A stretch of DNA of 64,000 bases, taken from contig CAJXZP010000008.1 in the NCBI GenBank assembly GCA_913062955.1, positions 1 through 64,000 on the forward strand. Direction: 5' to 3'. The notes beneath the pieces are model-generated. The model saw only the letters and a list, made by a program, of their open reading frames with translations. It was not told the DNA's origin and ran no database searches. Made by a program: the position numbers and the translations under genes. Shown here one piece after another: positions 8,058 through 16,975 of the stretch (position 1 is the stretch's first letter; the number at the start of each line of letters is the position of its first letter). The stretch is from an uncultured Flavobacteriales bacterium (GTDB taxonomy: Bacteria; Bacteroidota; Bacteroidia; Flavobacteriales_G; Salibacteraceae).

Positions 8058-11000
8058 ATGAATACAATTTCAAAATACCGCTTTTTATTTACTGTTTTAG
8101 CTATGCTATTTATTTCGCATTTGGCTATGTCTCAATTCTATAGAGGCTCGTATCAAGAATTTGGAAAAAACAGGATGCAATTCTTCCAACCTAATTGGCA
8201 GCATCAAGACTACGAAAATTACAATATTTATTTTTACGGGACTGGACGTCCACTAGCCGATTTTGCGGCTCAAGAAAGTAAAAAGACCTTAGCTAAACTC
8301 CAAGAAATGCTCGATTATCGCTTTCGAGGCAAGGTGTATATTTTAGTTTTCAATACCCAATCTGAATTTCAACAAAGTAATATTGGACTAGAAGTCCCAG
8401 ACGGAAGTAATATTGGTGGAACAACGCATTTACAAGGCAATAAACTATTTGTATATTTTAATGGAAGTCATAACGACCTGCAACGTCAAATCCATGGCGG
8501 ACTTACACAGGTGGTAGCCAGCCAATTACTCTATGGGAAAAGCTGGAGAGAGATGGTTAAAAATGCGGCCTTAATGAACATTCCAAATTGGTATATTGAT
8601 GGGCTGGTATCCTACTCTACCGAGCCTTGGAGTGTGGATATTGATGATCGCTTACGTGATTTAGTACTGGATGGTCGCATTGGAAAAATTAACCGACTCA
8701 CGGGAAAGGATGCTACGTTTGCCGGTCATGCCTTATGGTATTACATATCCGAAATATATGGTCCAGAAGTCATTCCTAACATTCTGTACATGTCAAAAAT
8801 TAGTCGTAGTGTCGAAAGTGGTTTTCTTTTTGTACTCGGTCAATCCATGAATGGGGTGGTAGAATCTGCTCAGAAATACTTTTTAGCCAAATACATTTCG
8901 GATGATGCACAGCGAGAGTTACCTGCGGGCGAACCACTAAAAATTAAAACTAAAAAAACGCGAACTTACCAACGAATCACATTAAGCCCGGATGCAAATT
9001 ATGTCGCCTATACCTCAAATGAACTTGGACAATACAAAGTTTGGTTACATGATGTGACCAAAGGAAAAACAAAAAAATTATTAAAGGGAAATCACAAATT
9101 GGAGCGAATTGCCGATGAAAGTTACCCGATTGTTAGCTGGAGTCCTACCTCCAATATTCTAGCGGTAATTTATGAAAAAAAAGGGAAGGTTTTACTGGAA
9201 TTGTACGACATGGAAACCAAGAAATGGGATAAACGCGAATTGGTTCGGGTAGAGAAAGTGTTGGGATTTAATTTTTCTCATGATGGACGGAAAATTGTTA
9301 TTTCCGCAATAAAAAACAGTCAATCCGATTTATTTGTGTTTAACATGTTACAAAACTCGATGCGCCAAATTACAAATGATATTTATGATGATTTGACTCC
9401 GAGTTTCATTCCAAATACCAACAAGATCATTTTTGCATCCAATCGTGCCTCGGATACTGTTCGAGTAAAAAACGATATTGCGCTGATGATGGAAAAAACA
9501 GATTTGTTTATATACGACTATAAGGAAAAACCCAAAGTATATAAAAGGTTAGTTAATTCTCAAGACTTTGATGAACGTCAGCCTTATGCATTAACCGAAA
9601 AATATTTTGCTTATTTAAGTGGTGAAAATGGAATTAGAAATAGATACATTGGTGAAGTAGACAGCGTTATTAGCCATGTAGATACCACCATTCATTACAG
9701 ATACTTTACAAAGACAACTCCCATCTCCAATTACAAACGGAATATCATCTATCAATCCATGAGCGTAGAAAGCAAAAAGTACGCTGAGATGATAAAATAC
9801 CAAGGTAAATACCATTTCTACCTCCAAGATTTTGAGGATGTAAACAAAAAAGAAGTTGTCAATACCGTATTTGGAAAATCAGTTGCGAATCAAAAAGAAG
9901 CCGTCAAAAGACTGGAAGGCGAAAATGCCACTCAATTTGCAGTGGTGGAAGCTCCTCTTCGTGATCAAAAGATATATACAGACTCCTTGTCTTTGAATAT
10001 TAATAACTACACGTTTGGAAATGCTCCTTTGGTAAGAAAGAAAAATGGAGATGGCCCAATTACCAATTCTCGAATGATTACTCTTAAAACGGCAAACATA
10101 AAAAAGGAAGAAGAAAAACCAGAAGAAGAAAAGGCTCCCAATCAAGAAAACTATCGTTTAGCATTTAAAGCTACAGATATAACTACGGCAGTAACATTTG
10201 ATTTTGCGAACCAATTATACCAGCCATTTAATGCAGGCCCTTATAACAATCCTGGAACCGGTATGGTATTTAAAATTAGTCTTTTCGATATCATGGAAGA
10301 CCATAATATTACAGGCGGACTTCGATACGGGCTTAATGGAGCGAGTAAGGAATGGTTTATGACGTATTTGAACCGTAAGAAACGAATGGATAAGGAGTAT
10401 AGCTTTCAAAGACAAACCTTAGACCAACAAAAATCGGTGATTCTCGATAATGTAGGAAATAGTGCTATTTATCCGGCTCAGTCCATTACAAATCAAGCTA
10501 AGGTTGCCTTTTCATGGCCTTTTAGTGAAGTGCTTGCCTTAAAAACCACATTCAATTTAAGAAACGATCAAATAATCACCAAAAGTGTCGATGATTTTTC
10601 GCAACGAGATGAAAACGTAAGCAATAATTGGGGAGGATTAAAATTTGAGTTTATTTTCGATGACACGAGAGATATCGGTCTAAATATTAAAAACGGAGTT
10701 CGTTTTAAAATATTTGGAGAATCGTATGTTGAACTCAATGAAGGATTGAAAGAAATCAATATAATTGGAGCGGATTTCCGTACCTATACCAAAGTACATA
10801 GAAACATTGTTTGGGCCAATAGGTTAGCCGGTAGCACCTCTTTTGGACAACGTAAATTGGTGTATTATTTAGGTTCTGTTGACGAATGGATAAATTTTGG
10901 CGAACGATTCAATACAGATCAAAACATCGCAAGAGATCAAGGCTATTATTGGCAAGCTTTGGCGACTAATATGAGGGGCTTCCAACAAAATATTCGAAAC

Positions 11001-11369
11001 GGGAATACTTTTGTCGTATTAAACTCTGAACTTAGAATTCCAATTTTCCAATATTTAATTGCCAAACCCATTCGTTCTGAATTTATAAAACAATTCCAGA
11101 TAATTGGCTTTGGAGATATTGGTACCGCATGGAATGGACCCGACCCTTATAGTGATGAAAATGCGTTTAATACAAAAACCATTACCTCTGGCGGATCGGA
11201 TGTGACCATACGATTAAATAACAAAAAAGACCCATTGGTTGGCGCACTTGGATTTGGGTTTCGAACAAAGATTTTAGGGTATTATATTCGGTATGATCAT
11301 GCGTATGGAATGGAAGATGGGATATTCTTAAAGTCCCGTGGACATTTAAGTCTTGGACTAGACTTTTAA
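8058..11369 (+). CDS. Pseudopeptidase / TolB-like propeller / Omp85-like barrel protein
   Basis: 1103 residues with a signal peptide (ending near AMSQ). Residues ~40-200 match a Peptidase_MA-like (gluzincin) domain, including the helix pair ending IPNWYIDGLVSYS. However, the zinc-binding HExxH is replaced by HGGLTQ (145-150) and the glutamate of EGLA by Asp, so hydrolysis is unlikely. Residues ~300-560 hold TolB/PD40-type propeller repeats (LSPDANYVAYTS, FSHDGRKIVISA, FIPNTNKIIFASN). From ~700 to the end there is an amphipathic beta-barrel with MRGFQQNIRNGNT near 970, which resembles the conserved RGF loop of BamA/Omp85, followed by SELRIP and a terminal IRYDHAYG...LSLGLDF strand ending in Phe. 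It is probably inserted in the outer membrane with the propeller in the periplasm. Such proteins are usually annotated as TolB precursor. The true role is unknown. Confidence 0.75.
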   Translation: MNTISKYRFLFTVLAMLFISHLAMSQFYRGSYQEFGKNRMQFFQPNWQHQDYENYNIYFYGTGRPLADFAAQESKKTLAKLQEMLDYRFRGKVYILVFNTQSEFQQSNIGLEVPDGSNIGGTTHLQGNKLFVYFNGSHNDLQRQIHGGLTQVVASQLLYGKSWREMVKNAALMNIPNWYIDGLVSYSTEPWSVDIDDRLRDLVLDGRIGKINRLTGKDATFAGHALWYYISEIYGPEVIPNILYMSKISRSVESGFLFVLGQSMNGVVESAQKYFLAKYISDDAQRELPAGEPLKIKTKKTRTYQRITLSPDANYVAYTSNELGQYKVWLHDVTKGKTKKLLKGNHKLERIADESYPIVSWSPTSNILAVIYEKKGKVLLELYDMETKKWDKRELVRVEKVLGFNFSHDGRKIVISAIKNSQSDLFVFNMLQNSMRQITNDIYDDLTPSFIPNTNKIIFASNRASDTVRVKNDIALMMEKTDLFIYDYKEKPKVYKRLVNSQDFDERQPYALTEKYFAYLSGENGIRNRYIGEVDSVISHVDTTIHYRYFTKTTPISNYKRNIIYQSMSVESKKYAEMIKYQGKYHFYLQDFEDVNKKEVVNTVFGKSVANQKEAVKRLEGENATQFAVVEAPLRDQKIYTDSLSLNINNYTFGNAPLVRKKNGDGPITNSRMITLKTANIKKEEEKPEEEKAPNQENYRLAFKATDITTAVTFDFANQLYQPFNAGPYNNPGTGMVFKISLFDIMEDHNITGGLRYGLNGASKEWFMTYLNRKKRMDKEYSFQRQTLDQQKSVILDNVGNSAIYPAQSITNQAKVAFSWPFSEVLALKTTFNLRNDQIITKSVDDFSQRDENVSNNWGGLKFEFIFDDTRDIGLNIKNGVRFKIFGESYVELNEGLKEINIIGADFRTYTKVHRNIVWANRLAGSTSFGQRKLVYYLGSVDEWINFGERFNTDQNIARDQGYYWQALATNMRGFQQNIRNGNTFVVLNSELRIPIFQYLIAKPIRSEFIKQFQIIGFGDIGTAWNGPDPYSDENAFNTKTITSGGSDVTIRLNNKKDPLVGALGFGFRTKILGYYIRYDHAYGMEDGIFLKSRGHLSLGLDF

Positions 11370-11382
11370 TCCTTCTTAATGA

Positions 11383-11390
11383 TACCTTTG
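11383..11390 (+). promoter_or_regulatory. -7 box TACCTTTG, 5 bases before the helicase ATG
   Basis: An exact TAnnTTTG match (Bacteroidota sigma-70-type -7 element) ends 5 bases before the ATG at 11396. Transcription would start at or next to the ATG. No good -33 TTG is visible at the usual distance. Confidence 0.45.
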
Positions 11391-11395
11391 CGGCC

Positions 11396-12715
11396 ATGCA
11401 AAAGGGAGTCAAAAATCAAAAGGAAATATTACAGAAACTAGGAATTAAGGAATTAAATCCGATGCAAGTCGAAGCTTTTAATACCATTGTAGCCCAACCT
11501 GAAATCATTCTGTTATCCCCAACCGGCACGGGTAAAACCCTGGCTTTCTTGCTCCCTATTCTATCGCAACTAGATCCGAACTCCATCGAAGTACAAGCCA
11601 TTATTTTGGCCCCTTCACGAGAGTTGGCTATTCAAATTGAAAACGTTGCTCGCCAAATGGGTTCTGGTTTTAAAACCAATGCCGTTTATGGGGGACGTCT
11701 GTTCACCAAGGACAAACAAGAACTAAAACATCGACCGGCCATTTTGGTAGGAACACCCGGTAGAATTGCCGATCATTTAAGACGGGAATCTTTTGACACC
11801 CAAGAAATAAAAACAATCGTTTTAGATGAATTTGATAAATCGCTAGAAATTGGATTTTTAGATGATATGAGTGAGATTCTATCCCTTTTACCATCTATTT
11901 ACAAAAAAGTATTAACATCTGCGACCCAAGGAGTTGAAATACCTGGGTTTGTCCGTTTAAGAAATCCAACATCTTTAAACTTCCTACAGAAATCTACGCC
12001 TCAATTACAGGTGAAAATAATATCCTCTCCTAAAAAAGATAAATTAGAAACATTAGTCAACGCACTCCGTTTTGTAGGAAACGAACCCGGAATTGTTTTC
12101 TGTAATTTTAAAGAAACTATCGGACGAGTTTCCGATTTCCTAACTGAAAATGGCATCAAGCATGGGTTTTTCCATGGTGGGATGGAACAACGAGATCGAG
12201 AACGATCGTTGATTAAATTTAGAAACGGTACATTTCAAATACTACTGGCTACAGATTTGGCCGCAAGAGGAATTGATGTTCCCGAAATTAAATTCATTAT
12301 TCACTACCATCTTCCTTTAAAGAAACAGGAGTTCACCCATAGAAACGGAAGAACCGCGCGAATGAACCAAACCGGAACAGCTTACGTTTTAACTTGGGAA
12401 GAAGAACGATTACCTGGATTTATTGAGGAGTTGTTTCCAGATGCTGTTGATGTTACTGGAGAACATATAATTGAAGACTGCATTAATTGGATCACACTTT
12501 TCGTTTCAGGCGGAAGAAAGGATAAGATATCTAAAGGTGATATTGCTGGAGCCTTCTTTAAATTAGGAAAGTTAAAACCCAACGAACTAGGTACCATTGA
12601 ACTAAAAACAGATTGTGTTTTCGTTTCGGTACCCGAGTCCAAAGCAGCTCAAGTGATTCAAAAATTAAACAACACCAAAATCAAGAAAAAGAAAGTTCGC
12701 GTTACTTTAGCCTAA
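11396..12715 (+). CDS. DEAD-box RNA helicase, DbpA-like
   Basis: 439 residues. The helicase motifs are present in order: Q-motif-like LNPMQVEAF, I SPTGTGKT, Ia APSRELAIQ, Ib VGTPGRI, II DEFD (in place of DEAD), III SAT, V ATDLAARGIDV and VI HRNGRTAR. The last ~75 residues (GGRKDKISKGDIAGAF ... KIKKKKVRVTLA) match the DbpA RNA-binding domain. In E. coli this domain directs the enzyme to 23S rRNA helix 92 during late 50S assembly. An ATP-dependent ribosome-assembly helicase is the most likely role. The DEFD variant of motif II keeps the Walker B acidic pair and I recall it in other Bacteroidota helicases, so it is not a sign of inactivity. Confidence 0.9.
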   Translation: MQKGVKNQKEILQKLGIKELNPMQVEAFNTIVAQPEIILLSPTGTGKTLAFLLPILSQLDPNSIEVQAIILAPSRELAIQIENVARQMGSGFKTNAVYGGRLFTKDKQELKHRPAILVGTPGRIADHLRRESFDTQEIKTIVLDEFDKSLEIGFLDDMSEILSLLPSIYKKVLTSATQGVEIPGFVRLRNPTSLNFLQKSTPQLQVKIISSPKKDKLETLVNALRFVGNEPGIVFCNFKETIGRVSDFLTENGIKHGFFHGGMEQRDRERSLIKFRNGTFQILLATDLAARGIDVPEIKFIIHYHLPLKKQEFTHRNGRTARMNQTGTAYVLTWEEERLPGFIEELFPDAVDVTGEHIIEDCINWITLFVSGGRKDKISKGDIAGAFFKLGKLKPNELGTIELKTDCVFVSVPESKAAQVIQKLNNTKIKKKKVRVTLA

Positions 12716-12718
12716 AAG

Positions 12719-12952
12719 TTACTCTTTTTCTCTGGGACCTCTTTTATAGATCACGAGTCCGTTCAAAAAGTTACGTAAAATTTGATCTTGTAAAGGCATG
12801 TATTTGGCATGATCTTCGGCTCGGAAGAAAGCACTTAATTCCGTCTTCCCAATTTTGTAATCTACTAATTGTAGAATTTCAATAATATCGTCATCACGTA
12901 ACGATAAAGCTACGCGTAATTTTTTAATAATATCGTTATTTGTTAAGCCCAT
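12719..12952 (-). CDS. DUF1456 family protein, single-repeat form
   Basis: 77 residues: NNDIIKKLRVALSLRDDDIIEILQLV ... DQILRNFLNGLVIYKRGP. This is the DUF1456 (YehS-like) repeat, a small helical unit. Most family members have two copies (~150 residues) and this has one. The start codon overlaps the stop of the pseudouridine synthase gene by one base (TAATG), so the two are translationally coupled. Function unknown. Confidence 0.75.
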   Translation of the reverse strand: MGLTNNDIIKKLRVALSLRDDDIIEILQLVDYKIGKTELSAFFRAEDHAKYMPLQDQILRNFLNGLVIYKRGPREKE

Positions 12953-13854
12953 TATTCTTGGTTTTTCGAATTAAATTTATGGAATCGTTTTTCTTCACGA
13001 TTCATTAATGCATCAAATTTTGAAGGTTCATCGATTGTAATTGTCAAATCTTCTTGGGTAATTGGATGTTTAAATCGTAAGCCTACTGCGCACAAAAACA
13101 AACCTTTTCCTTTAAAAACTACCTCGGCCCGATCATAAATAATATCCCCCATTATTGGATGCCCTAGTTCCGCCATGTGAATTCGTAACTGGTGTGTTCT
13201 ACCCGTCTTCGGATATAAATCTACAAAGGTTAATGCTTCATTTCTCAAGGAAGGCACCGTGTACACCTTTTTATATTCCGTATGCGATCTTTTCTCCTCA
13301 ATAGGTGAGTTGATTTCTCCTTCCTCTGGAACCTCACCTTTTACAATCGCACAATACTTTTTATCAATCTCTTTTTGCTCCAACATTTGCCCTAATAACA
13401 TCAAGGACTTGGCCGTTTTCGCAACAATTAATAACCCACAAGTAGCCGCATCCAATCGATGCACCGGTTTGGCCCATTGTAAAGCATCTGCTTCTGAAGA
13501 AGGTTTAATTTTATCAACCAATGCATTGGTCATGGTTTTAAACTGATTCCCGGAAACGGGGATCCCTCCTGGTTTATTTACAATAGCAAAATGATCATCT
13601 TGGTAAACAATATCAAAATTCAAAAGATATTCTTTGGGTGCATTTCGCTCCAAATCAATCCATTCAACTTTTTGCCCTGGCTTTATCCAAGTTCCTGTTT
13701 TGGCTTTCTCTCCCTGAACTAAAATTTCACCCCGAGTAATGCTTTTTTTAATGGCACTTCGGGAGGGAATTTCCGGAAAAATTGAAGATACATAATCATA
13801 CAATCGTACTTCTATTGTATCCTCAGGAACTATATGTGTTTGTCGAACTATCAC
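12952..13854 (-). CDS. RluA-family pseudouridine synthase
   Basis: 300 residues. An N-terminal S4 RNA-binding domain (SRSAIKKSITRGEILVQG ... WIKPGQKVEW, residues ~32-75) is followed by the catalytic domain. The RluA signature HRLDAATCGLLIVAKT (catalytic Asp in HRLD, near residue 137) and the distal GRTHQLRIHMAELGHPIMGD motif are intact. The enzyme isomerises uridine to pseudouridine in rRNA or tRNA. The target position cannot be read from sequence. A TACCTTTG box on the minus strand (13872-13879) lies 17 bases upstream of the ATG. It forms an operon with the DUF1456 gene. Confidence 0.92.
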   Translation of the reverse strand: MIVRQTHIVPEDTIEVRLYDYVSSIFPEIPSRSAIKKSITRGEILVQGEKAKTGTWIKPGQKVEWIDLERNAPKEYLLNFDIVYQDDHFAIVNKPGGIPVSGNQFKTMTNALVDKIKPSSEADALQWAKPVHRLDAATCGLLIVAKTAKSLMLLGQMLEQKEIDKKYCAIVKGEVPEEGEINSPIEEKRSHTEYKKVYTVPSLRNEALTFVDLYPKTGRTHQLRIHMAELGHPIMGDIIYDRAEVVFKGKGLFLCAVGLRFKHPITQEDLTITIDEPSKFDALMNREEKRFHKFNSKNQE

Positions 13855-14198
13855 GGTGTTTATTTATGGGACAAAGGTAAGGTCAATCCACAGGCATTTG
13901 AAGCATACGGCATTTATTTATTCAAATTTTCACCTCCCATATCAGCTTCGTATCATTCTAGGAATGATAGTTGTCCATATTTTTCCTTCAGGTGTCAAAC
14001 CAAAATAGAAGAACTATTCTGCAGTATACTTGTATTCAAATTTTAGGTAAAACAGTCTATAGGTACATTCGTCACAGGATAAACCTACCTTATCACAAGT
14101 TTTGATGGGAGTTCAGCTAGTTAGCTTTTCTTTGGTGTTTCGTATAATCGCTATTTTTTTTGGGGCCAAAAAAAACCCCATTTAGACGACACTAGTAT
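13855..14198. other. Intergenic region upstream of the exopolysaccharide-type operon
   Basis: 344 bases between divergent genes. On the minus strand TACCTTTG (13872-13879) is a good -7 box for the pseudouridine synthase. Close to the kinase start is an odd AT/GC element at 14154-14179: eight T, GGGGCC, eight A, CCCC, whose T8GG and CCA8 arms are self-complementary. It sits about 20 bases before the kinase ATG and could be a promoter or operator part. The track ORF 13834-14046 has no coding character. Confidence 0.45.
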
Positions 14199-16196
14199 AT
14201 GTTTAAATTGAGACTACATCATATCACTATCGTTCTGGTAACGGTATTCATTTGTATTCTTTCATTTGCTGTTCAGGCAAGTGAACCGGCAGACCGTATT
14301 CCATTTCCTAAACAGAAAGAAACGGCAATGGATCGTCTAATTTGGTTACGTGAACAAATGGAAACGAGCCATATTGATTCCAACATCGCTGTAGAGCAGT
14401 ATTTCCAAGTAATAAAATTACGTGCGATTAAGGATGAAAACCCTGGATTACTGGCTAATGCGAGTTATAACTTAGGGATATTGTACTTCAATTCAGAGAA
14501 CTACATCAAAGCCATCCCTCCTCTACAAAGCGCTCTAGACAATGTACCCAACCTCCAATACTCGGATAGTTTATTACTTTACAATCATATTACCATTGCA
14601 TTTAAGGAGATTCGCGCATTTAATTCGGCCGTACAATATGTAAGTACGCTCGAATATTTAATGAACAAAAACCCTCAAGAATATGATCGAATTTCCAATA
14701 ACGTCATGTCATTGGATGGCTTATACTATAATTTAGGGATGTATTCTGATGCCATTAGAGTTTTTAGACAAAAAAAATCCAAGGGGATCAATATGGTTCG
14801 CTCTGACCCCTACAAATATGCCGTTGACGCCTTTGATTTGGGCCGATATTTTAGCGCAAACAAACAACCAGATAGTGCCTTACATTATTACAATATATCC
14901 CGAGGAATTGTAGAAAGTTCAAATTTCGAAAACGGAGAATATTTCCTCGGTTTAATCAAAGGGAATTCGGCTGAAACCTTAATCCAACAAAAAAAATATG
15001 AGCAAGCAATTCCCCTTTTAAAAGAAAACTATGTTACTAGTTTAAGAGAAAAGGATCTATCAAACTCGGCTAAGACATTGAATTTACTAGCCCATTGCGA
15101 ACAAAAAACGGGAGATATTGATAATGCCTTACGTCATTTACAAGCCGTTAAAAACCATACCAATAGGCTGAAAGATGGCGATATTATGTATACCAACACC
15201 CTGTATTTAAGTCAAACATTTGGAAAGTTACAACAATACGATTCGGCCTACTGGTATTCCAAAAGGTACATCCAACTCACCGACTCCATTCAGGCAACCC
15301 GAAACATTGAAAAATCGGCTCAGCTTTCTGTATCGGCTGAGCTTCAACATAAGGAGCAAATCATGCAAAAAGCCTTGGTCCAAATGCATAAGGAAAAACA
15401 AAGTTCTGACAAAAACAAACAGATTTTGAATTGGATCATTGCCGCAGCAGTATTATTGGCTATTTCCTTTGTCACCGTTTTAATTCTTCTCCGGAAACAA
15501 AGTGCTTCAAAAAACAGGCTAAAAAAGCTATTAGTTAGTCATGAGCAAAAAACATCTGAAGTTGAGAAATCACTCCATGAAAAGGAATACCTACTTAAAG
15601 AAATTCACCATCGTGTAAAAAATAATTTACAAATTGTTTCTGGAATTCTACAACTTCAAGCCCTACATAGCAAAAACAAGGAAATTAAGCATATTATGAA
15701 CGAAAGCCAGAATAGAATCCAATCTATGGCTCTTATTCATCAAATGTTGTATCAAAATGAAGATTTTAGAAACATTGCCTTTAAACAATATGTTCACAAA
15801 TTAAATCTTCAAATAATGAGTTCATTGATGGTTGATTCCAATAGAATCAAAATCAATATTATTGTAAAAGATGTATATTTAGATGTGGAAACTGCTATAC
15901 CTTTAGGCCTAATTGTAAATGAACTTTTAACAAATGCAGTAAAATATGCCTATCCTGAGGATAGCCAGGGTCAAATAGATGTCTGGCTGAAAAGTGATTC
16001 TGACAATAATTACGAATTAATTGTATCGGATGATGGTGTTGGTTTATCCGAAGGTTTTAATATTACAAGTACGAACACACTTGGGCTACAATTGGTGAAT
16101 ATGCTATCAAAACAGCTTAAAAGTGAACTTAAATACAGAAATAATTCAGGAGCGGAATTCTCCATAAAGTTTAAAATTAAAACGAATGAGTTATAA
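14199..16196 (+). CDS. TPR sensor histidine kinase (HisKA_2 type)
   Basis: 665 residues. A signal/anchor segment (residues ~8-28) is followed by a periplasmic TPR-like helical region (~80-370, repeats such as NLGILYFNSENYIKAIPPLQ) and a transmembrane helix at 411-431. A short coiled coil then leads to the HisKA_2 phosphoacceptor domain (KEIHHRVKNNLQIVSGILQ, His470/471), and the HATPase_c domain has an N-box NELLTNAVKYAYP (574-586), G1 box DDGVGL (611-616) and G2 GLQLV. All catalytic motifs are intact. TPR-periplasmic kinases paired with LytTR regulators are common in Bacteroidota. The stop overlaps the regulator start by 11 bases, so the two are co-translated. It heads the exopolysaccharide-like operon, and the signal sensed is unknown. 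Confidence 0.9.
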   Translation: MFKLRLHHITIVLVTVFICILSFAVQASEPADRIPFPKQKETAMDRLIWLREQMETSHIDSNIAVEQYFQVIKLRAIKDENPGLLANASYNLGILYFNSENYIKAIPPLQSALDNVPNLQYSDSLLLYNHITIAFKEIRAFNSAVQYVSTLEYLMNKNPQEYDRISNNVMSLDGLYYNLGMYSDAIRVFRQKKSKGINMVRSDPYKYAVDAFDLGRYFSANKQPDSALHYYNISRGIVESSNFENGEYFLGLIKGNSAETLIQQKKYEQAIPLLKENYVTSLREKDLSNSAKTLNLLAHCEQKTGDIDNALRHLQAVKNHTNRLKDGDIMYTNTLYLSQTFGKLQQYDSAYWYSKRYIQLTDSIQATRNIEKSAQLSVSAELQHKEQIMQKALVQMHKEKQSSDKNKQILNWIIAAAVLLAISFVTVLILLRKQSASKNRLKKLLVSHEQKTSEVEKSLHEKEYLLKEIHHRVKNNLQIVSGILQLQALHSKNKEIKHIMNESQNRIQSMALIHQMLYQNEDFRNIAFKQYVHKLNLQIMSSLMVDSNRIKINIIVKDVYLDVETAIPLGLIVNELLTNAVKYAYPEDSQGQIDVWLKSDSDNNYELIVSDDGVGLSEGFNITSTNTLGLQLVNMLSKQLKSELKYRNNSGAEFSIKFKIKTNEL

Positions 16197-16965
16197 GGTC
16201 AAAATATATATTGTGGAGGATGAGTACATTACTCAGGCCGTTCTTAAAAACAATGTAGAAGAAATTGGATATACCGTGGTGGGTATGTCGGACACTGCAG
16301 AAAAAGCATGGGAAGATCTCCAAGGTATGGATGTTGATTTAGCCTTGCTAGACATAAATCTTGCAGGCGAAAAAGATGGCATTTGGTTAGCAAAAAAAAT
16401 ACGGGAGAACATCGGCATTCCTTTTATTTTTCTTACTGCCTATGGAGATAAATCGACTATAAATACGGCTGTTAAAACACAACCAAATGGATACCTTTTG
16501 AAACCATTTAATGAAGTAGATATTTATACGGCTATCGAGGTAGCCTTAAATAATTTCAATCAAACTCAAGCCAAACCAAAGCTACAAAGCAAAGAGTTAG
16601 ACGGTGGTACCAAACCACTTCCAACGAGCTCAACAGATGTCTCCGTTGGGAATGATCAAACCATTTATCTAAAAGTGGATAAAATTTTTTACAAGATTAA
16701 ACTATCCGAAATATTCTACGTAAAATCAGATAGTAATTACGTGGAGGTATTCCTGGAAAGTAAAAAACATTTGGTTCGAAGTACATTAAAGAATTTCTCG
16801 GAACTACTACCGGAACATATGTTTTTACAAGTACACCGTTCATATATTGTAAATGTAAAAAAAATTGAAAGCTTGGGTGATGGAGAAGTTCGATTAAATA
16901 GTGACAAAAGCGTACCTTTATCTGCTAACTATAAAGAGGACGTGATCCATAAAGTGGTGCATTAA
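16186..16965 (+). CDS. LytTR-family response regulator
   Basis: 259 residues. The receiver domain has the acidic pair E11-D12, phosphoacceptor Asp56 (LALLDIN), T84 and K106 (LLKPF), all conserved. A low-complexity linker (~125-160) leads to a LytTR DNA-binding domain (~165-258: IFYVKSDSNYVEVF ... MFLQVHRSYIVNVKKIE ... VPLSANYKED). It is the cognate partner of the overlapping kinase. The next gene, the TolC-like fusion, starts 10 bases downstream, so the regulator is co-transcribed with its presumed output. The likely role is transcriptional control of this operon and perhaps other surface-related genes, but no LytTR binding site was identified. Confidence 0.93.
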   Translation: MSYKVKIYIVEDEYITQAVLKNNVEEIGYTVVGMSDTAEKAWEDLQGMDVDLALLDINLAGEKDGIWLAKKIRENIGIPFIFLTAYGDKSTINTAVKTQPNGYLLKPFNEVDIYTAIEVALNNFNQTQAKPKLQSKELDGGTKPLPTSSTDVSVGNDQTIYLKVDKIFYKIKLSEIFYVKSDSNYVEVFLESKKHLVRSTLKNFSELLPEHMFLQVHRSYIVNVKKIESLGDGEVRLNSDKSVPLSANYKEDVIHKVVH

Positions 16966-16975
16966 AACAATAATC

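Noticed and set aside
13834-14046. 70-aa plus-strand ORF in the divergent spacer
   Set aside because: It starts inside the pseudouridine synthase gene, has no motif and no promoter of its own.
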